A DNA stretch of 36,615 nucleotides from Corallococcus llansteffanensis (GCF_003612055.1 NZ_RAWB01000024.1:1-36615); one strand, 5' to 3'. Positions 1 to 15,117 are shown, counted from the first letter of the stretch. The notes: a model not told the origin generated them from the letters alone. Program-made: numbers and translations.

Positions 1-1
1 G

Positions 2-7120
<7,119 letters not shown>

Positions 7121-7136
7121 GTGGTTCGTTGAGGGG

Positions 7137-7162
7137 GGCGGCGGGCTTGAACGCCCGCCGCC
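7137..7162. terminator. Hairpin between convergent NRPS and FBP-type genes
   Basis: A perfect 10-bp inverted repeat (GGCGGCGGGC and its complement) with a 6-nt loop sits in the 42-bp gap between the NRPS stop and the stop of the convergent minus-strand gene. There is no long T run on either side, which is common in high-G+C genomes. It could terminate in both directions. The structure is seen directly; the function is inferred. Confidence 0.65.
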
Positions 7163-7630
7163 TCACGCGTCCGAGCCGGGCTGGAGGCCCAGCGCCTCGC
7201 TCGCGAACCGGGCCATCCGTTCAACGAGCCGCTGGGTGGCATCCAGGATGCTTCGACCGGACAGGTTCGCCACGGACTCCAGCCGCTCGCCGCAGCGCAG
7301 GTCCATGCAGAGGTTCACGCCCACCCGGCGCTTTGAATCGACCTCCGTGGTGAGCAGGCCAATCTCCGCCTCGGAGGTGCGGCACCAATCACACACCTGG
7401 GGCACCAGGCTCTTGTCGCCCTGGTGATCCCGGCGGAAGGCGATGCCCGTGGGCTGCTTGCCTCCGGGTGCGGTGAACAGGAGGAAGACGCGCACCCCGT
7501 AGGGGTCCACCCACGCGAAGTAGTCCCGGACGAAGAGGGGGAACTTCGTGCCCTTGGGCAGCTCCACGAACTTGCGGTCCCGCGAACGAAACGCGCGCAG
7601 AAACTCTTTCTCTGTCTCGATGCGGAACAT
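7163..7630 (-). CDS. FBP-type treble-clef zinc-finger protein (FBP_C domain)
   Basis: A 155-residue soluble protein. The C-terminal half carries CDWC (C80, C83) and CxxxxC (C108, C113) in a context (VCDWCRTSE, VGVNLCMDLRC) that I recognise as the FBP C-terminal treble-clef zinc finger. The family is named after FusB/FBP proteins that bind elongation factor G and rescue it from fusidic acid. Most environmental members are uncharacterised, so a role in translation is inference. The ATG at 7630 has no good Shine-Dalgarno sequence. The gene lies 23 bp downstream of the lipoprotein stop and is probably the last gene of a three-gene minus-strand unit, ending at the hairpin shared with the NRPS. Confidence 0.8.
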   Translation of the reverse strand: MFRIETEKEFLRAFRSRDRKFVELPKGTKFPLFVRDYFAWVDPYGVRVFLLFTAPGGKQPTGIAFRRDHQGDKSLVPQVCDWCRTSEAEIGLLTTEVDSKRRVGVNLCMDLRCGERLESVANLSGRSILDATQRLVERMARFASEALGLQPGSDA

Positions 7631-7653
7631 GGCGGTCTGCTCAGACGATAACC

Positions 7654-8151
7654 CTACCGGAACTCATCGACGATGTAGACGCCGGCACGCGGTGAGTCCA
7701 GGACAGCGGTTCCCGGCTTGGACTCCGGCAGCTTGCGCAGCTGTCCGAACCCGAGCCGCGCCACCGCGCAGATGGGCACGGTGTCCCCACCCCGCATGCG
7801 CTTGGCCGCGTAATAGCGGATGACCGGCTGCGCCCCTCCCGTCCAGACACGCCCATAGAGCCGGGCTGGCGCCTCCAGGGTCCCGATGTCCTCGTCCAGC
7901 ACGCTCTCGATGGGACAGTCGTAGAGCGTGATGGTGCGAGCGCGGCTCTGGTTCGCATCCAGCTGGACCCAGGCAGCCTCCCCCACGAAGAGCTGCAGAT
8001 ACCGCATGACCTCCAGCGACTTCTCCGGGCACTTCTCTGACAGGGGCGTGCCGTCGGCGCGGAGTCGGACCTCGCCCGGTGTCGTGGCACAGCCCAACGA
8101 CAATCCCAGCAGGCCTACACACCCCAGGAACGCGCATTCACGGGAATTCAT
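7654..8151 (-). CDS. Hypothetical exported or lipoprotein, myxobacterial type
   Basis: A 165-residue protein with a hydrophobic N-terminus ending in LSLGC (Cys21), a loose lipobox, followed by a polar mature region with further cysteines (41, 79 and others). No catalytic motif is visible and I do not recognise a named family. Its ATG overlaps the TGA of the upstream DUF2381-like gene (ATGA), which indicates translational coupling. That overlap also shows that the 3' end of the DUF2381-like gene is a native end and not a random truncation. Confidence 0.75.
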   Translation of the reverse strand: MNSRECAFLGCVGLLGLSLGCATTPGEVRLRADGTPLSEKCPEKSLEVMRYLQLFVGEAAWVQLDANQSRARTITLYDCPIESVLDEDIGTLEAPARLYGRVWTGGAQPVIRYYAAKRMRGGDTVPICAVARLGFGQLRKLPESKPGTAVLDSPRAGVYIVDEFR

Positions 8152-8525
8152 CCGGTCGCTCTTACTTTCCGAGGGCGAAGGAGGAAAGGCACTTCACGTC
8201 CGTCGGCCAGGGTCACCATCAGGGAAAATCCCTCGTCCGAGTCCAGCTCCTGACGAGGCTCCAGGATGACCTTCCGACCGACGATGCCCAGGGGCTCGAA
8301 CCGGCCTTCCCCGCCCACCAGACGCGTCCGTGCCGCATCCACCGCTTGCTCGAAGCGAAGGGTCGTCACCACCTGCCCCTTCACCTAGACGCGTCGAGGC
8401 GCGGCGTCGGGATGGTCCGAAAGGAAGAGCGCCCGGATGCCAGGCGGCTCACGGCCCTCCGCCATCGCGGCTCCAGCGAGCAATGCGCTGAGCAACAACC
8501 ACCTCCCAGGTAGGGACTTCCGCAT
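8148..8525 (-). pseudogene. Short DUF2381-family paralogue interrupted by an in-frame TAG
   Basis: The frame from ATG 8525 encodes a clear Sec signal peptide (MRKSLPGRWLLLSALLAGAA, then MA before the likely cleavage) and reaches TAG at 8387-8385 after 47 codons (..DAAPRRV). The same frame continues at once as VKGQVVTTLRFEQAVDAART and on to TGA at 8150-8148. The whole reads like the N-terminal part of the DUF2381/TIGR02268 paralogous family of Myxococcus (signal peptide, then V-x-V-x-G-x-V-x-T-x-L-R-F, then a VTLADG-x-x-x-PF segment). Joined, it gives about 125 residues against roughly 300 for full-length members, so the C-terminal part is also absent. A GTG at 8384, directly after the stop, could start the second half but would leave it without a signal peptide. 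A sequencing error at one base is the simplest alternative. Confidence 0.7.
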
Positions 8526-8676
8526 AGGACCTGGACCATAGCAACCACCCGTCGCCAGTCCAGATGGGACGCCCTTCAACCGGCCGACCTGCTCAGCGTG
8601 TCGGCGCGTGACTCCGTGGAACGGGGCGTACGGCACCCTTGCGACCCGAGGCGATTTGAAGCACGAGGTTCCGCTC

Positions 8677-9612
8677 GTGATCGTCCGTCCCCGCCCTGGC
8701 TTCTTCCGGCTCCTCTTCGTCGTGCGCGGCACCATCCTGCCGCGCGTCCTGCCCCACGTGCTGGGCATCGCGGCGCTCGCCTGCCTCGTCGTCCTGACGC
8801 TCAAGCAGGGGTATCTGCGGCTCCCGGTCACCTCGCCCGCGCCCCTGTCGCTGCTGGGCATCGCGCTCTCCATCTTCCTCGGGTTCCGGAACAACGCCTG
8901 CTACGACCGGTGGTGGGAGGCGCGGAAGCAGTGGGGCGCGCTCATCATCGAGCTGCGCGCGTTCACCCACGCGGCCATCGCGCTGCTGGACGACGGGCGC
9001 GCGGAGCTGCCCGTCGCGGGGCGGCAGGCGGCGCGGAGGCTCGTGCACCGCAGCATCGCCTTCGCGCACGCGCTCGCCGCGCACCTGCGTGGCCACGACG
9101 CCGGGGAGGACATCTCCCGCTTCGTCGCGGAGCCCGAGCGCCCGCGCGTGCTGGCCAGCGGGAATCGCCCGAACGCCCTCCTGCGCGAGCATCAGGTGGA
9201 GCTGGCCGCGCTGCTCCGGGAGGGCCGGCTGACCGACATCACGTGGGGCGCATTGAACGAGCGGGTGCACGCCATGATGAGCGTGTTCACCGCCTGCGAG
9301 CGCATCCGCCTCACCCCGCTGCCCTTCGCCTACACCGTGCTCCTGCACCGCACGGCGTACCTCTTCTGCCTGCTGCTGCCCTTCGGACTCGCCGAGGCGA
9401 TGGGTTGGTTCGCGCCCGTGCTCTCCGCGATGATTGCCTACACCTTCTTCGGACTGGACCTCTTGAGCGACGAGCTGGAGGAGCCCTTCGGGAACGCGCC
9501 CAACGACCTGCCCCTGCTCGCCATGGTCCGCACGGCGGAGATCAACCTGCTGGAAGCGCTGGGAGAGCCCCAGCCCGAGCCGCTGCGTCCCCGGGACTTC
9601 ATCCTCCCGTAA
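8677..9612 (+). CDS. Bestrophin-family (UPF0187) anion channel
   Basis: The sequence contains the family signature near the N-terminus (IVRPRPGFFRLLFVVRG), the first membrane helix, and the highly characteristic FRNNACYDRWWEARKQWG block, then the C-terminal hydrophobic pair and the DLLSDELEEPFG element. Bacterial bestrophins are pentameric chloride or cation channels of the inner membrane. The frame is open to GTG 8608, but I prefer GTG 8677: GAGG lies 8 bases upstream and it gives the usual family N-terminus (311 residues). The gene is monocistronic and diverges from the DUF2381-like gene. Confidence 0.88.
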   Translation: MIVRPRPGFFRLLFVVRGTILPRVLPHVLGIAALACLVVLTLKQGYLRLPVTSPAPLSLLGIALSIFLGFRNNACYDRWWEARKQWGALIIELRAFTHAAIALLDDGRAELPVAGRQAARRLVHRSIAFAHALAAHLRGHDAGEDISRFVAEPERPRVLASGNRPNALLREHQVELAALLREGRLTDITWGALNERVHAMMSVFTACERIRLTPLPFAYTVLLHRTAYLFCLLLPFGLAEAMGWFAPVLSAMIAYTFFGLDLLSDELEEPFGNAPNDLPLLAMVRTAEINLLEALGEPQPEPLRPRDFILP

Positions 9613-9676
9613 GGTGCCGCACGCCCCCCGTGGAGCTCCTTCAGCCTGCCCTCGCGACGCGTGAGCCGAGGTCGGG

Positions 9677-9733
9677 CATCGCGCTGCCTCCACGCCCAGG
9701 GCCGTGGGGTGGAGGAGACAGCTCAGCGCGATG
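9677..9733. terminator. Long imperfect inverted repeat between convergent genes
   Basis: The arms CATCGCGCTG (9677-9686) and CAGCGCGATG (9724-9733) are exact complements. Inside them CCTCCAC (9687-9693) pairs with GTGGAGG (9709-9715), leaving an 8-nt bulge on one side. It lies between the bestrophin stop (9612) and the stop of the convergent Cys-rich lipoprotein gene (9746), so a bidirectional terminator is the likely role. Confidence 0.55.
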
Positions 9734-9745
9734 CCACGATCCGGC

Positions 9746-11407
9746 TCAGCCGATGATCACACTGCACGCGCACGGCGCCGTCCCGTCACAGGCCCCTCCC
9801 TCGGACGTCCCGCAGATGAGGTTCGTGCAGCACGGGCTGTTGGGCGAGCACGCCTGTCCGGCGGCCGAACAGGTCGACCCCGTCTCGCAGGTGCCACTGA
9901 CGCTCCCGCCCGGGATGCGGCAGCCGAGCCCGGCGCAGCAGTCCGCGGCGGACGTGCAGGTCTGGCCCTGGGGCTGACAGACGCTGGGCGCCGCGCACGT
10001 GCCGCTGTTGCAGATGCCGGAGCAGCAGGCCGTCCCCGACGCGCAGCTCTTCCCATTCGCGGCGCAGGTGCCCGCGTCCGCCCCGCCGGTGCCCGCGTCC
10101 AGGGTGGCCGTGCCGCCGTCCGGGAAGATGACCGCGGGCCGGCAGGCGTAGGTGAGCTCCGTGACGCGCACGCAGGTGGTGCCGGCGCAGCACTGCGAAT
10201 CCTGCGGCTGACACTCCGTGCCCACCGGTGCGCACGTCACCGTCTGGCAGGTGAGGCCGCCATTCGCGCCGGGCAGGCAGCGCGCGCCGCCGCAGCACTG
10301 GTCGGAGAACTGGCACTCCTGCGCCTGCGCGATGCAGCACGGCGCCTCGCCGGTGTAGCCCGTGGGGCAGCCCGCCGGGCAGTTGTTGTTCGGACAGCCG
10401 CCGAAGCAGCGCGGCACGCCGGAGGAGTCCACCTTGCACACGGCCTTCTGACCATCGCAGCAGGCCTCGCGGGCGTTCACGTCGATGATGCCGCCGTCGG
10501 GCAACTGGCCGCTGCCGCAGATGTTGCCCACCGGGTTGCAGCCATTCGGCTTGTCACAGCGGCTCGCGCGGCAGTCCACCGCGTTGGACAGCTTCTCCCC
10601 GCCGCAGCACGCGCCATCGTTGGTGCAGTAGTCACCCGTGGGACGGCAGCCGCCCACCGGCTGGCACACCGTGGTCCCGAAGCCCAGATCCACGCAGGTG
10701 CGCGAGCAGCAGTTGCTGGCGCCCGAGCACGGGTTGCCGTCCTGCAGGCAGTTGCCCGCGCCGCCACCGCTGACCGTCACGCAGCGACCCGGAGTGCCGG
10801 TGTTCTCCTGCGAGCACACCCCGCCGCAGCAGTCCGCCCCCTTCATGCAGAGGTCGTCGTTGGCCTGGCACGAATACGCCTGCTTGCAGACGCCCCCCTG
10901 GCAGTTGCTGGAGCAGCAGTCCCCCGCGCCGGTGCACGCCTGTCCCGGCACCTTGCAGCTGCTGGTGCCGCTGGGCGGGAGCGTCCCGCACTTGCCGTCC
11001 GTGCCGCACACCTTGGTGCAGCACGCCTCCGCGCTGGCGCACGTGCTGCCCACGTCCAGGCACTGGAGCGCGGAGCACTTGCCGTCCAGACAGCTGTTCG
11101 TGCAGCACTCGATGCCGCTGGCACAGGCCGCGCCCGCGGCGGTGCACTGCGAGCTCGGGGCCGGACAGACGCCCGTGTCCGAACAGAGGCCCGTACAGCA
11201 CTGGGCGCCCGAGTCCCGGCTGCACGTCGCGCCTTCGTTGATGCACTGGGAGCCGGGCCCCGCGTCGGGGATGGACACACCCGCATCCGACCCGGCATCC
11301 ACCGTGGCCGGGGGATTCTCCGGCGGGTTGATGGTCCCACTGCTGCATCCCACGACGCCGAGCGCCACACCCAGGGCCCCCAGCAACAGCCAGCGGTTCG
11401 CCTTCAT
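9746..11407 (-). CDS. Large cysteine-rich repeat lipoprotein (Dickkopf-N-like repeats)
   Basis: 553 residues from ATG 11407, which has a strong ribosome site (AAGGGGAG, 6 bases upstream); the frame is open further to 11566 but without such a site. MKANRWLLLGALGVALGVVGC is a signal with lipobox VVGC (Cys21). A Pro/Asp/Ala linker follows, then about a dozen modules of 30-45 residues of the form C-x5-6-C-x5-CC-x3-C-x4-C (for example ACASGIECCTNSC). Such proteins are often annotated as Dickkopf N-terminal Cys-rich in myxobacteria. The dense pairs of cysteines predict many disulfides in a cell-surface protein. The function is unknown; adhesion or envelope structure is a guess. It diverges from the LysR gene. 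Confidence 0.85.
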   Translation of the reverse strand: MKANRWLLLGALGVALGVVGCSSGTINPPENPPATVDAGSDAGVSIPDAGPGSQCINEGATCSRDSGAQCCTGLCSDTGVCPAPSSQCTAAGAACASGIECCTNSCLDGKCSALQCLDVGSTCASAEACCTKVCGTDGKCGTLPPSGTSSCKVPGQACTGAGDCCSSNCQGGVCKQAYSCQANDDLCMKGADCCGGVCSQENTGTPGRCVTVSGGGAGNCLQDGNPCSGASNCCSRTCVDLGFGTTVCQPVGGCRPTGDYCTNDGACCGGEKLSNAVDCRASRCDKPNGCNPVGNICGSGQLPDGGIIDVNAREACCDGQKAVCKVDSSGVPRCFGGCPNNNCPAGCPTGYTGEAPCCIAQAQECQFSDQCCGGARCLPGANGGLTCQTVTCAPVGTECQPQDSQCCAGTTCVRVTELTYACRPAVIFPDGGTATLDAGTGGADAGTCAANGKSCASGTACCSGICNSGTCAAPSVCQPQGQTCTSAADCCAGLGCRIPGGSVSGTCETGSTCSAAGQACSPNSPCCTNLICGTSEGGACDGTAPCACSVIIG

Positions 11408-11577
11408 CTGGAACTCCCCTTGCCGGGCCGGCGCTTCCCACCACGTCCACCGGCGGGGCACCGGCCTCCATGCGCCGTGACACGGCACGCGAGCCTGGAA
11501 GACCCCGGGCACCGGCCTCCGGCCACGCGGAATCGGTCTTCTCGCTCCCACCCTCGCCCCAGGCATAGGCTTGCCCC

Positions 11578-12489
11578 GTGGCCTCGAGTCCCCCGCTGCT
11601 GGATGACATGCTCCTCTTCGCGGAGGTGGTGACGACGGGCGGCATCACGTCCGCGGCGGAGCGCCTGGGCCTGCGCAAGTCCACGGTGAGCCGGCGGCTC
11701 TCCGCCCTGGAGGAGCGGCTGGGGATCCGGCTGCTCGAGCGCAACACGCGGCGGCTGCGCCTCACCGAGGCCGGCCGCGAGTACCACGCCCACTGCGCGC
11801 GGCTCGTCGCCGAGGCCCGCGAGGTGAACGCGACGCTGAGCGAGTCGCGCGGCACGCCCCAGGGAACGCTGCGCATCGCGACCCTGTCCCTGCTCGGTGA
11901 GCTGCTCACGCCCGTCATCGCCGAGCTCCTCCTGCGCCAGCCCCGGCTGCGCGTGGAGGTGTCGCTCGCACAGACGCACGTGGACCTCGTCGCGGAGGAG
12001 TACGACCTGGCGCTGCGCACCGGGCCGCTCGCGGACTCGTCGCTGGTGGCACGCAGGCTGGGGCGGGTGCGCACGGGCTGCTATGCGAGCCCCGCCTACT
12101 TGAGCCGCCACGGCACGCCCCAGTCGCCCGAGGAGCTGCAGGCGCACGAGTGCGTCCTCCTGGCAGAGCCCGGCTCCGACGAGGTGTGGTTCTTCGGTGA
12201 GGGCAAAGCCGCGCGCATCGTGCCGGTGACCGGGCGCCTGCGCGTGCCGAGCGTTCGCGCGGGGCAGGCGGCGGCGCGCGCGGGGCTGGGCATCGTGCGA
12301 CTGCCGGCCTCGCTCGTGGCGGATGACGTGCGCGCGGGACTGCTGGTCCCCGTGCTCGCGTCCGTCACGCCCCCGGGCCTGCCGCTCTTCGCCGTCTACC
12401 CGAGCAGCCGGCAGCTGCCCCTCAAGGTGCGCGCCTTCCTGGACCTGCTGTCCGAGCGCGGCGAGTCACTGCCGTGGGAGGAAGGCTAG
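11578..12489 (+). CDS. LysR-family transcriptional regulator
   Basis: 303 residues from GTG 11578. The N-terminal winged helix (about residues 8-67: FAEVVTTGGITSAAERLGLR, then SRRLSALEERLGIRLLERNTR) is typical of LysR proteins. It is followed by a periplasmic-binding-like effector domain (LRIA..., SPAYLSRHG, HECVLL, the GLGIVRLPA segment). The start lacks a clear Shine-Dalgarno; ATG 11608 is another possible start. It stands divergent to the Cys-rich lipoprotein gene across about 170 bp, so that gene is a natural candidate target, but no operator was identified. Confidence 0.93.
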   Translation: MASSPPLLDDMLLFAEVVTTGGITSAAERLGLRKSTVSRRLSALEERLGIRLLERNTRRLRLTEAGREYHAHCARLVAEAREVNATLSESRGTPQGTLRIATLSLLGELLTPVIAELLLRQPRLRVEVSLAQTHVDLVAEEYDLALRTGPLADSSLVARRLGRVRTGCYASPAYLSRHGTPQSPEELQAHECVLLAEPGSDEVWFFGEGKAARIVPVTGRLRVPSVRAGQAAARAGLGIVRLPASLVADDVRAGLLVPVLASVTPPGLPLFAVYPSSRQLPLKVRAFLDLLSERGESLPWEEG

Positions 12490-12516
12490 GGGCTCCTGGC
12501 GGAACAATGCGTTTCG

Positions 12517-12547
12517 CGCGGGGCCCTCGTCCCAGTGCGGGCCCGCG
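12517..12547 (+). terminator. GC-rich hairpin after the LysR gene
   Basis: CGCGGGGCCC (12517-12526) pairs with GGGCCCGCG (12539-12547) with one bulged G and a 12-nt loop, starting 27 bp after the LysR stop. There is no T run. It probably separates the LysR gene from the thioredoxin gene. Confidence 0.45.
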
Positions 12548-12614
12548 ATTACATCCCTCCCGTGAACCCAGGGCGCGGCCCGGTGTGACGGGCGGCCTTC
12601 ACGGAGGATGGAAC

Positions 12615-12941
12615 ATGGCCGGGAATGTCATTGAATTGGGAGACGCGGAGTTCCAGCGCGAAGTGCTGGAGTCGTCCGAGCCGGTGCTCGTGGACTTCAC
12701 GGCCACGTGGTGCCCGCCGTGCAGGGTCATCGCGCCGGTCATCGAATCACTGGCATCCGAGTACAAGGGCCGGATGAAGATGGCCAAGCTCAACGTCGAC
12801 GACCACCCGGTGACGCCGGAGCAGTACGGCATCCGCGCGATGCCCACGCTGCTGTTCTTCAAGGGCGGCAAGGTGGTGAAACAGATTGTCGGCGCGGTGC
12901 CGAAGGCGAAGCTCGACGAGGTCGTGCGCCAGGTGCTCTGA
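12615..12941 (+). CDS. Thioredoxin with a CPPC active site
   Basis: 108 residues, the normal thioredoxin length. ATG 12615 has GGAGG 7 bases upstream; longer in-frame starts lack this. Active site TWCPPCRV (Cys33, Cys36), a conserved buried Asp in VLVDF, the cis-Pro segment RAMPTLLFF and the final GAVPKAKL helix are all present. Classical thioredoxins have CGPC; the second Pro in CPPC should shift the redox potential. The sequence has no export signal, so it is cytoplasmic. Confidence 0.93.
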   Translation: MAGNVIELGDAEFQREVLESSEPVLVDFTATWCPPCRVIAPVIESLASEYKGRMKMAKLNVDDHPVTPEQYGIRAMPTLLFFKGGKVVKQIVGAVPKAKLDEVVRQVL

Positions 12942-12949
12942 GGGTCTCC

Positions 12950-12970
12950 ACCTGACGCGCCGGGTCAGGT
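12950..12970 (+). terminator. Possible hairpin after the thioredoxin gene
   Basis: ACCTGAC (12950-12956) and GTCAGGT (12964-12970) form a perfect 7-bp stem with a 7-nt loop, 8 bp after the stop. Only two T follow. It could be a terminator or an operator for the next gene. Confidence 0.4.
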
Positions 12971-13067
12971 TTGCGGTGTATCAATCCCGTCTTGTATAAG
13001 GCCCGGCCGCTCGGGGCCTGGGTTGAGGTGTCCCCCCGGGCGCCCCTTCCACGGAGAGAAGCTTCAG

Positions 13068-13439
13068 ATGAAGAACCTGCGAATGCTCGTGTGTCTTGTT
13101 GGCGGTGCCACGCTGTTTGGCATGGGGTGCGGTGGAGAGCCCCTGGAGACGCCGGGAGAGCTGGAGCAGCAGCCCACGTCGGAGGAGTCCTCGTCCGAGC
13201 CGGGCCGGGTCCAGCAGCAGACGGTCTACTCCGTGTGCTGGTCCGAGCTCGGTGTCTACGAGGGGCCGTCCACGGGCACCTCCCTCACGGGCCTGCTGAA
13301 GTACGGCAACCACTTCAATACGGACAGCTCGGTGTTCTGGTCGAACGGCGAGTACTGGGTCCGTGGCGGCCTCTACTGCTACCCGCCCTACAACTGCTAC
13401 GGCGGCTACGGCTACGTCCGCTGGGGCGGGCTCTGCTAG
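13068..13439 (+). CDS. Small lipoprotein with SH3b-like C-terminus
   Basis: 123 residues from ATG 13068, with GGAGAG upstream. Signal peptide ending in FGMGC (Cys21), a Glu/Ser/Gln-rich linker (about 22-52), then a domain whose pattern (GVYEGPSTGTSLTGLLKYG ... GYGYVRWGGLC) resembles bacterial SH3 domains, with four extra cysteines and many Tyr/Gly. SH3b domains often bind cell-wall peptides; this role is inferred. Its TAG overlaps the TAG of the convergent minus-strand gene (shared CTAG). Confidence 0.75.
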   Translation: MKNLRMLVCLVGGATLFGMGCGGEPLETPGELEQQPTSEESSSEPGRVQQQTVYSVCWSELGVYEGPSTGTSLTGLLKYGNHFNTDSSVFWSNGEYWVRGGLYCYPPYNCYGGYGYVRWGGLC

Positions 13440-13849
13440 GCCCCGTCTGACGGTTCCGCGGGTGCTGCCGGTCGAGGCACCCGGCACACGGCATGGCCAA
13501 GGACGACGTCCCCGTCGACGGTGCTCGTCGGCGTGGGCGCCCACCCGGCGGCGAGCCGGGCGTCCAGGAGTTCATCGGCGGTAGGTAGATGGTCCCACAC
13601 GGAGACCGCGCTCACGCCGCCCAGTCAGGTGGTGTCGAAGACGAGGTACCGCTCGTCCTCCCACGGCACCACCACGTCATGGGTGAACTCGTCCTGGACG
13701 ACCACCGCCGCCACGTCGCGCGGCGGCACGTGGGCGAATCCCCAGCGCACCACGTCCTGGAGCAGGGTGAGCGGCGCAAGCTCCCGCTCCAGCACGGTGC
13801 GCTGCGCGAGCGGCAGTCCGGAGTGGTCGGTCAGGGGCACCATGCCCAC
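13436..13849 (-). pseudogene. Conserved small protein gene interrupted by in-frame TGA
   Basis: From GTG 13849 (GAAGG 6 bases upstream; ATG 13843 is an alternative) the frame gives 74 codons, ending ..EDERYLVFDTT, then TGA at 13627-13625. The same frame stays open for 62 more codons (LGGVSAVSVWDHLPTADELL.., then ARLAAGW, then GDVVLGHAVCRV) to a TAG at 13438-13436, which overlaps the stop of the convergent lipoprotein gene. Codons after TGA remain mostly G/C-ending and the peptide looks like real protein, with Trp, Asp and hydrophobic residues spaced as in a fold, so I read this as one 137-codon gene with a nonsense codon. TGA could derive from TGC, TGG or CGA by one change. No function is recognised; DEFTHDVVVPW looks like a conserved core. 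Confidence 0.62.
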
Positions 13850-13887
13850 AACATACCTTCGGCCGGGAGTCGGGTAGAAGGGCCGCC

Positions 13888-15117
13888 ATGAAGGCCCCTC
13901 GCATCGTCATCGCCGGCGGTGGACCCGCAGGAATGGTCCTCGCCTACCAGCTCGTCTCGAACGGCGTTCCGGTCCGCGTCCTGGAACGCCACCCCGACTT
14001 CGAGCGCGAGTTCCGCGGCGAGCTCCTGCAGGCGTCGGTCGTCGAAGCGCTCAAGCAGGCAGGCCTCTTCTCCGTGCTGCTCGAACGCGGGCTCGCATTG
14101 CCAGACATCGAGCGACGCATGTACGTGGGCAAGCACCGCACGGTCCGAGTGCCCGGTCCCCAGGAGCGGGGGGCCGTGGTGTCACAGCCCGGGATGCTCG
14201 CGCTGCTACACGAGCTGTGCTCACGCCATCCCCACTACCAGCTGGACTTCGGCACCACCGTGCTCGACGCCGTCCAGGAAGACGGGCGCGTCGTCGCGAT
14301 GAAGACCCGTCATGACGGAGTGGAGGGCCGCGTCGACGGGGACCTCTTCATCGTCTGCAACGGGCGCAACAGCCACCTGCGCAGGTCCTGCGGCCTGGAG
14401 ACCGAGTCGTTCGAGACGACCGCCGACGCGCTCTGGCTGCGCTTCGACCTCTCCGATGCGCCGGAGACGCTGCCCGAATCGCTCCAGGTCCACATGTTCG
14501 GCAAGGGGCTCGTCGTCGTCTTCCAGCCTTCCACCAACCACCGGCTGCACCTGGCCTACAGCGAGCCGGGTGACCTCAACCGGCTGCGCAAGGACCTCCC
14601 GGAGCTGCGGCGCCGGCTGCTGCCCACGCTGCCGGAGCCACTCCGGCCCCACGTGGAGCGCAAGCTCGACGAGCAGACGGAATGGCAGGTGCTGAAGATC
14701 ATCGTCGACCGCGTGCGCCGCTGGCACGCGCCGGGCGTGCTCTTCCTCGGAGACGCGGCGCACACGATGTCGCCGTCCGGCGGACAGGGTTTGAACCTCG
14801 CGATCCGCGACACGTTCGTGGCCGCCAACCACCTGCTGGACGCACTCCAGGCGGAGCGCCCGCTGGACGCGGCGGTCTTCGAGCGGATCCAGGAGGAGCG
14901 CCAGCCCGAAGTCGACCGCGTCCAGGCAGGACAGACGCGCGCGGGGCAGATGGTGCTCAAGCCGCTCGGCGTGCTGCACTTGATGTTCACCATCCTGGGC
15001 GTGGTGATGAAGCTCGCGGGCAAGAAGATGCAGGGCGCGGGGGGCGTGCCTGCCGTGGAGCCGCGCTACCTCGCCCCGCTCGCGCGCAGTGACGCTCCCG
15101 CGAGTTCCGGCGGGTAG
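13888..15117 (+). CDS. FAD-dependent monooxygenase (aromatic hydroxylase type)
   Basis: 409 residues from ATG 13888, with GAAGGG 5 bases upstream. N-terminal FAD-binding Rossmann motif IVIAGGGPAGM (residues 6-16), a ribose-binding segment ending in ER about 20 residues later, and the second FAD motif LFLGDAAHTMSPSGGQGLNL (Asp289), as in p-hydroxybenzoate hydroxylase-type group A flavin monooxygenases. These use NAD(P)H and O2 to hydroxylate a substrate. The substrate cannot be read from the sequence. The gene starts only 38 bp from the divergent interrupted gene. No other catabolic genes are adjacent. Confidence 0.9.
   Translation: MKAPRIVIAGGGPAGMVLAYQLVSNGVPVRVLERHPDFEREFRGELLQASVVEALKQAGLFSVLLERGLALPDIERRMYVGKHRTVRVPGPQERGAVVSQPGMLALLHELCSRHPHYQLDFGTTVLDAVQEDGRVVAMKTRHDGVEGRVDGDLFIVCNGRNSHLRRSCGLETESFETTADALWLRFDLSDAPETLPESLQVHMFGKGLVVVFQPSTNHRLHLAYSEPGDLNRLRKDLPELRRRLLPTLPEPLRPHVERKLDEQTEWQVLKIIVDRVRRWHAPGVLFLGDAAHTMSPSGGQGLNLAIRDTFVAANHLLDALQAERPLDAAVFERIQEERQPEVDRVQAGQTRAGQMVLKPLGVLHLMFTILGVVMKLAGKKMQGAGGVPAVEPRYLAPLARSDAPASSGG

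Noticed and set aside
8608-8676. Longer N-terminus of the bestrophin gene
   Set aside because: The extra 23 residues are not conserved in character and the GTG at 8677 has a better ribosome site.
13580-13630. SECIS element for selenocysteine at the TGA
   Set aside because: Only a 4-bp GGTC/GACC pairing was seen at a suitable distance; not convincing. Nonsense mutation is simpler.
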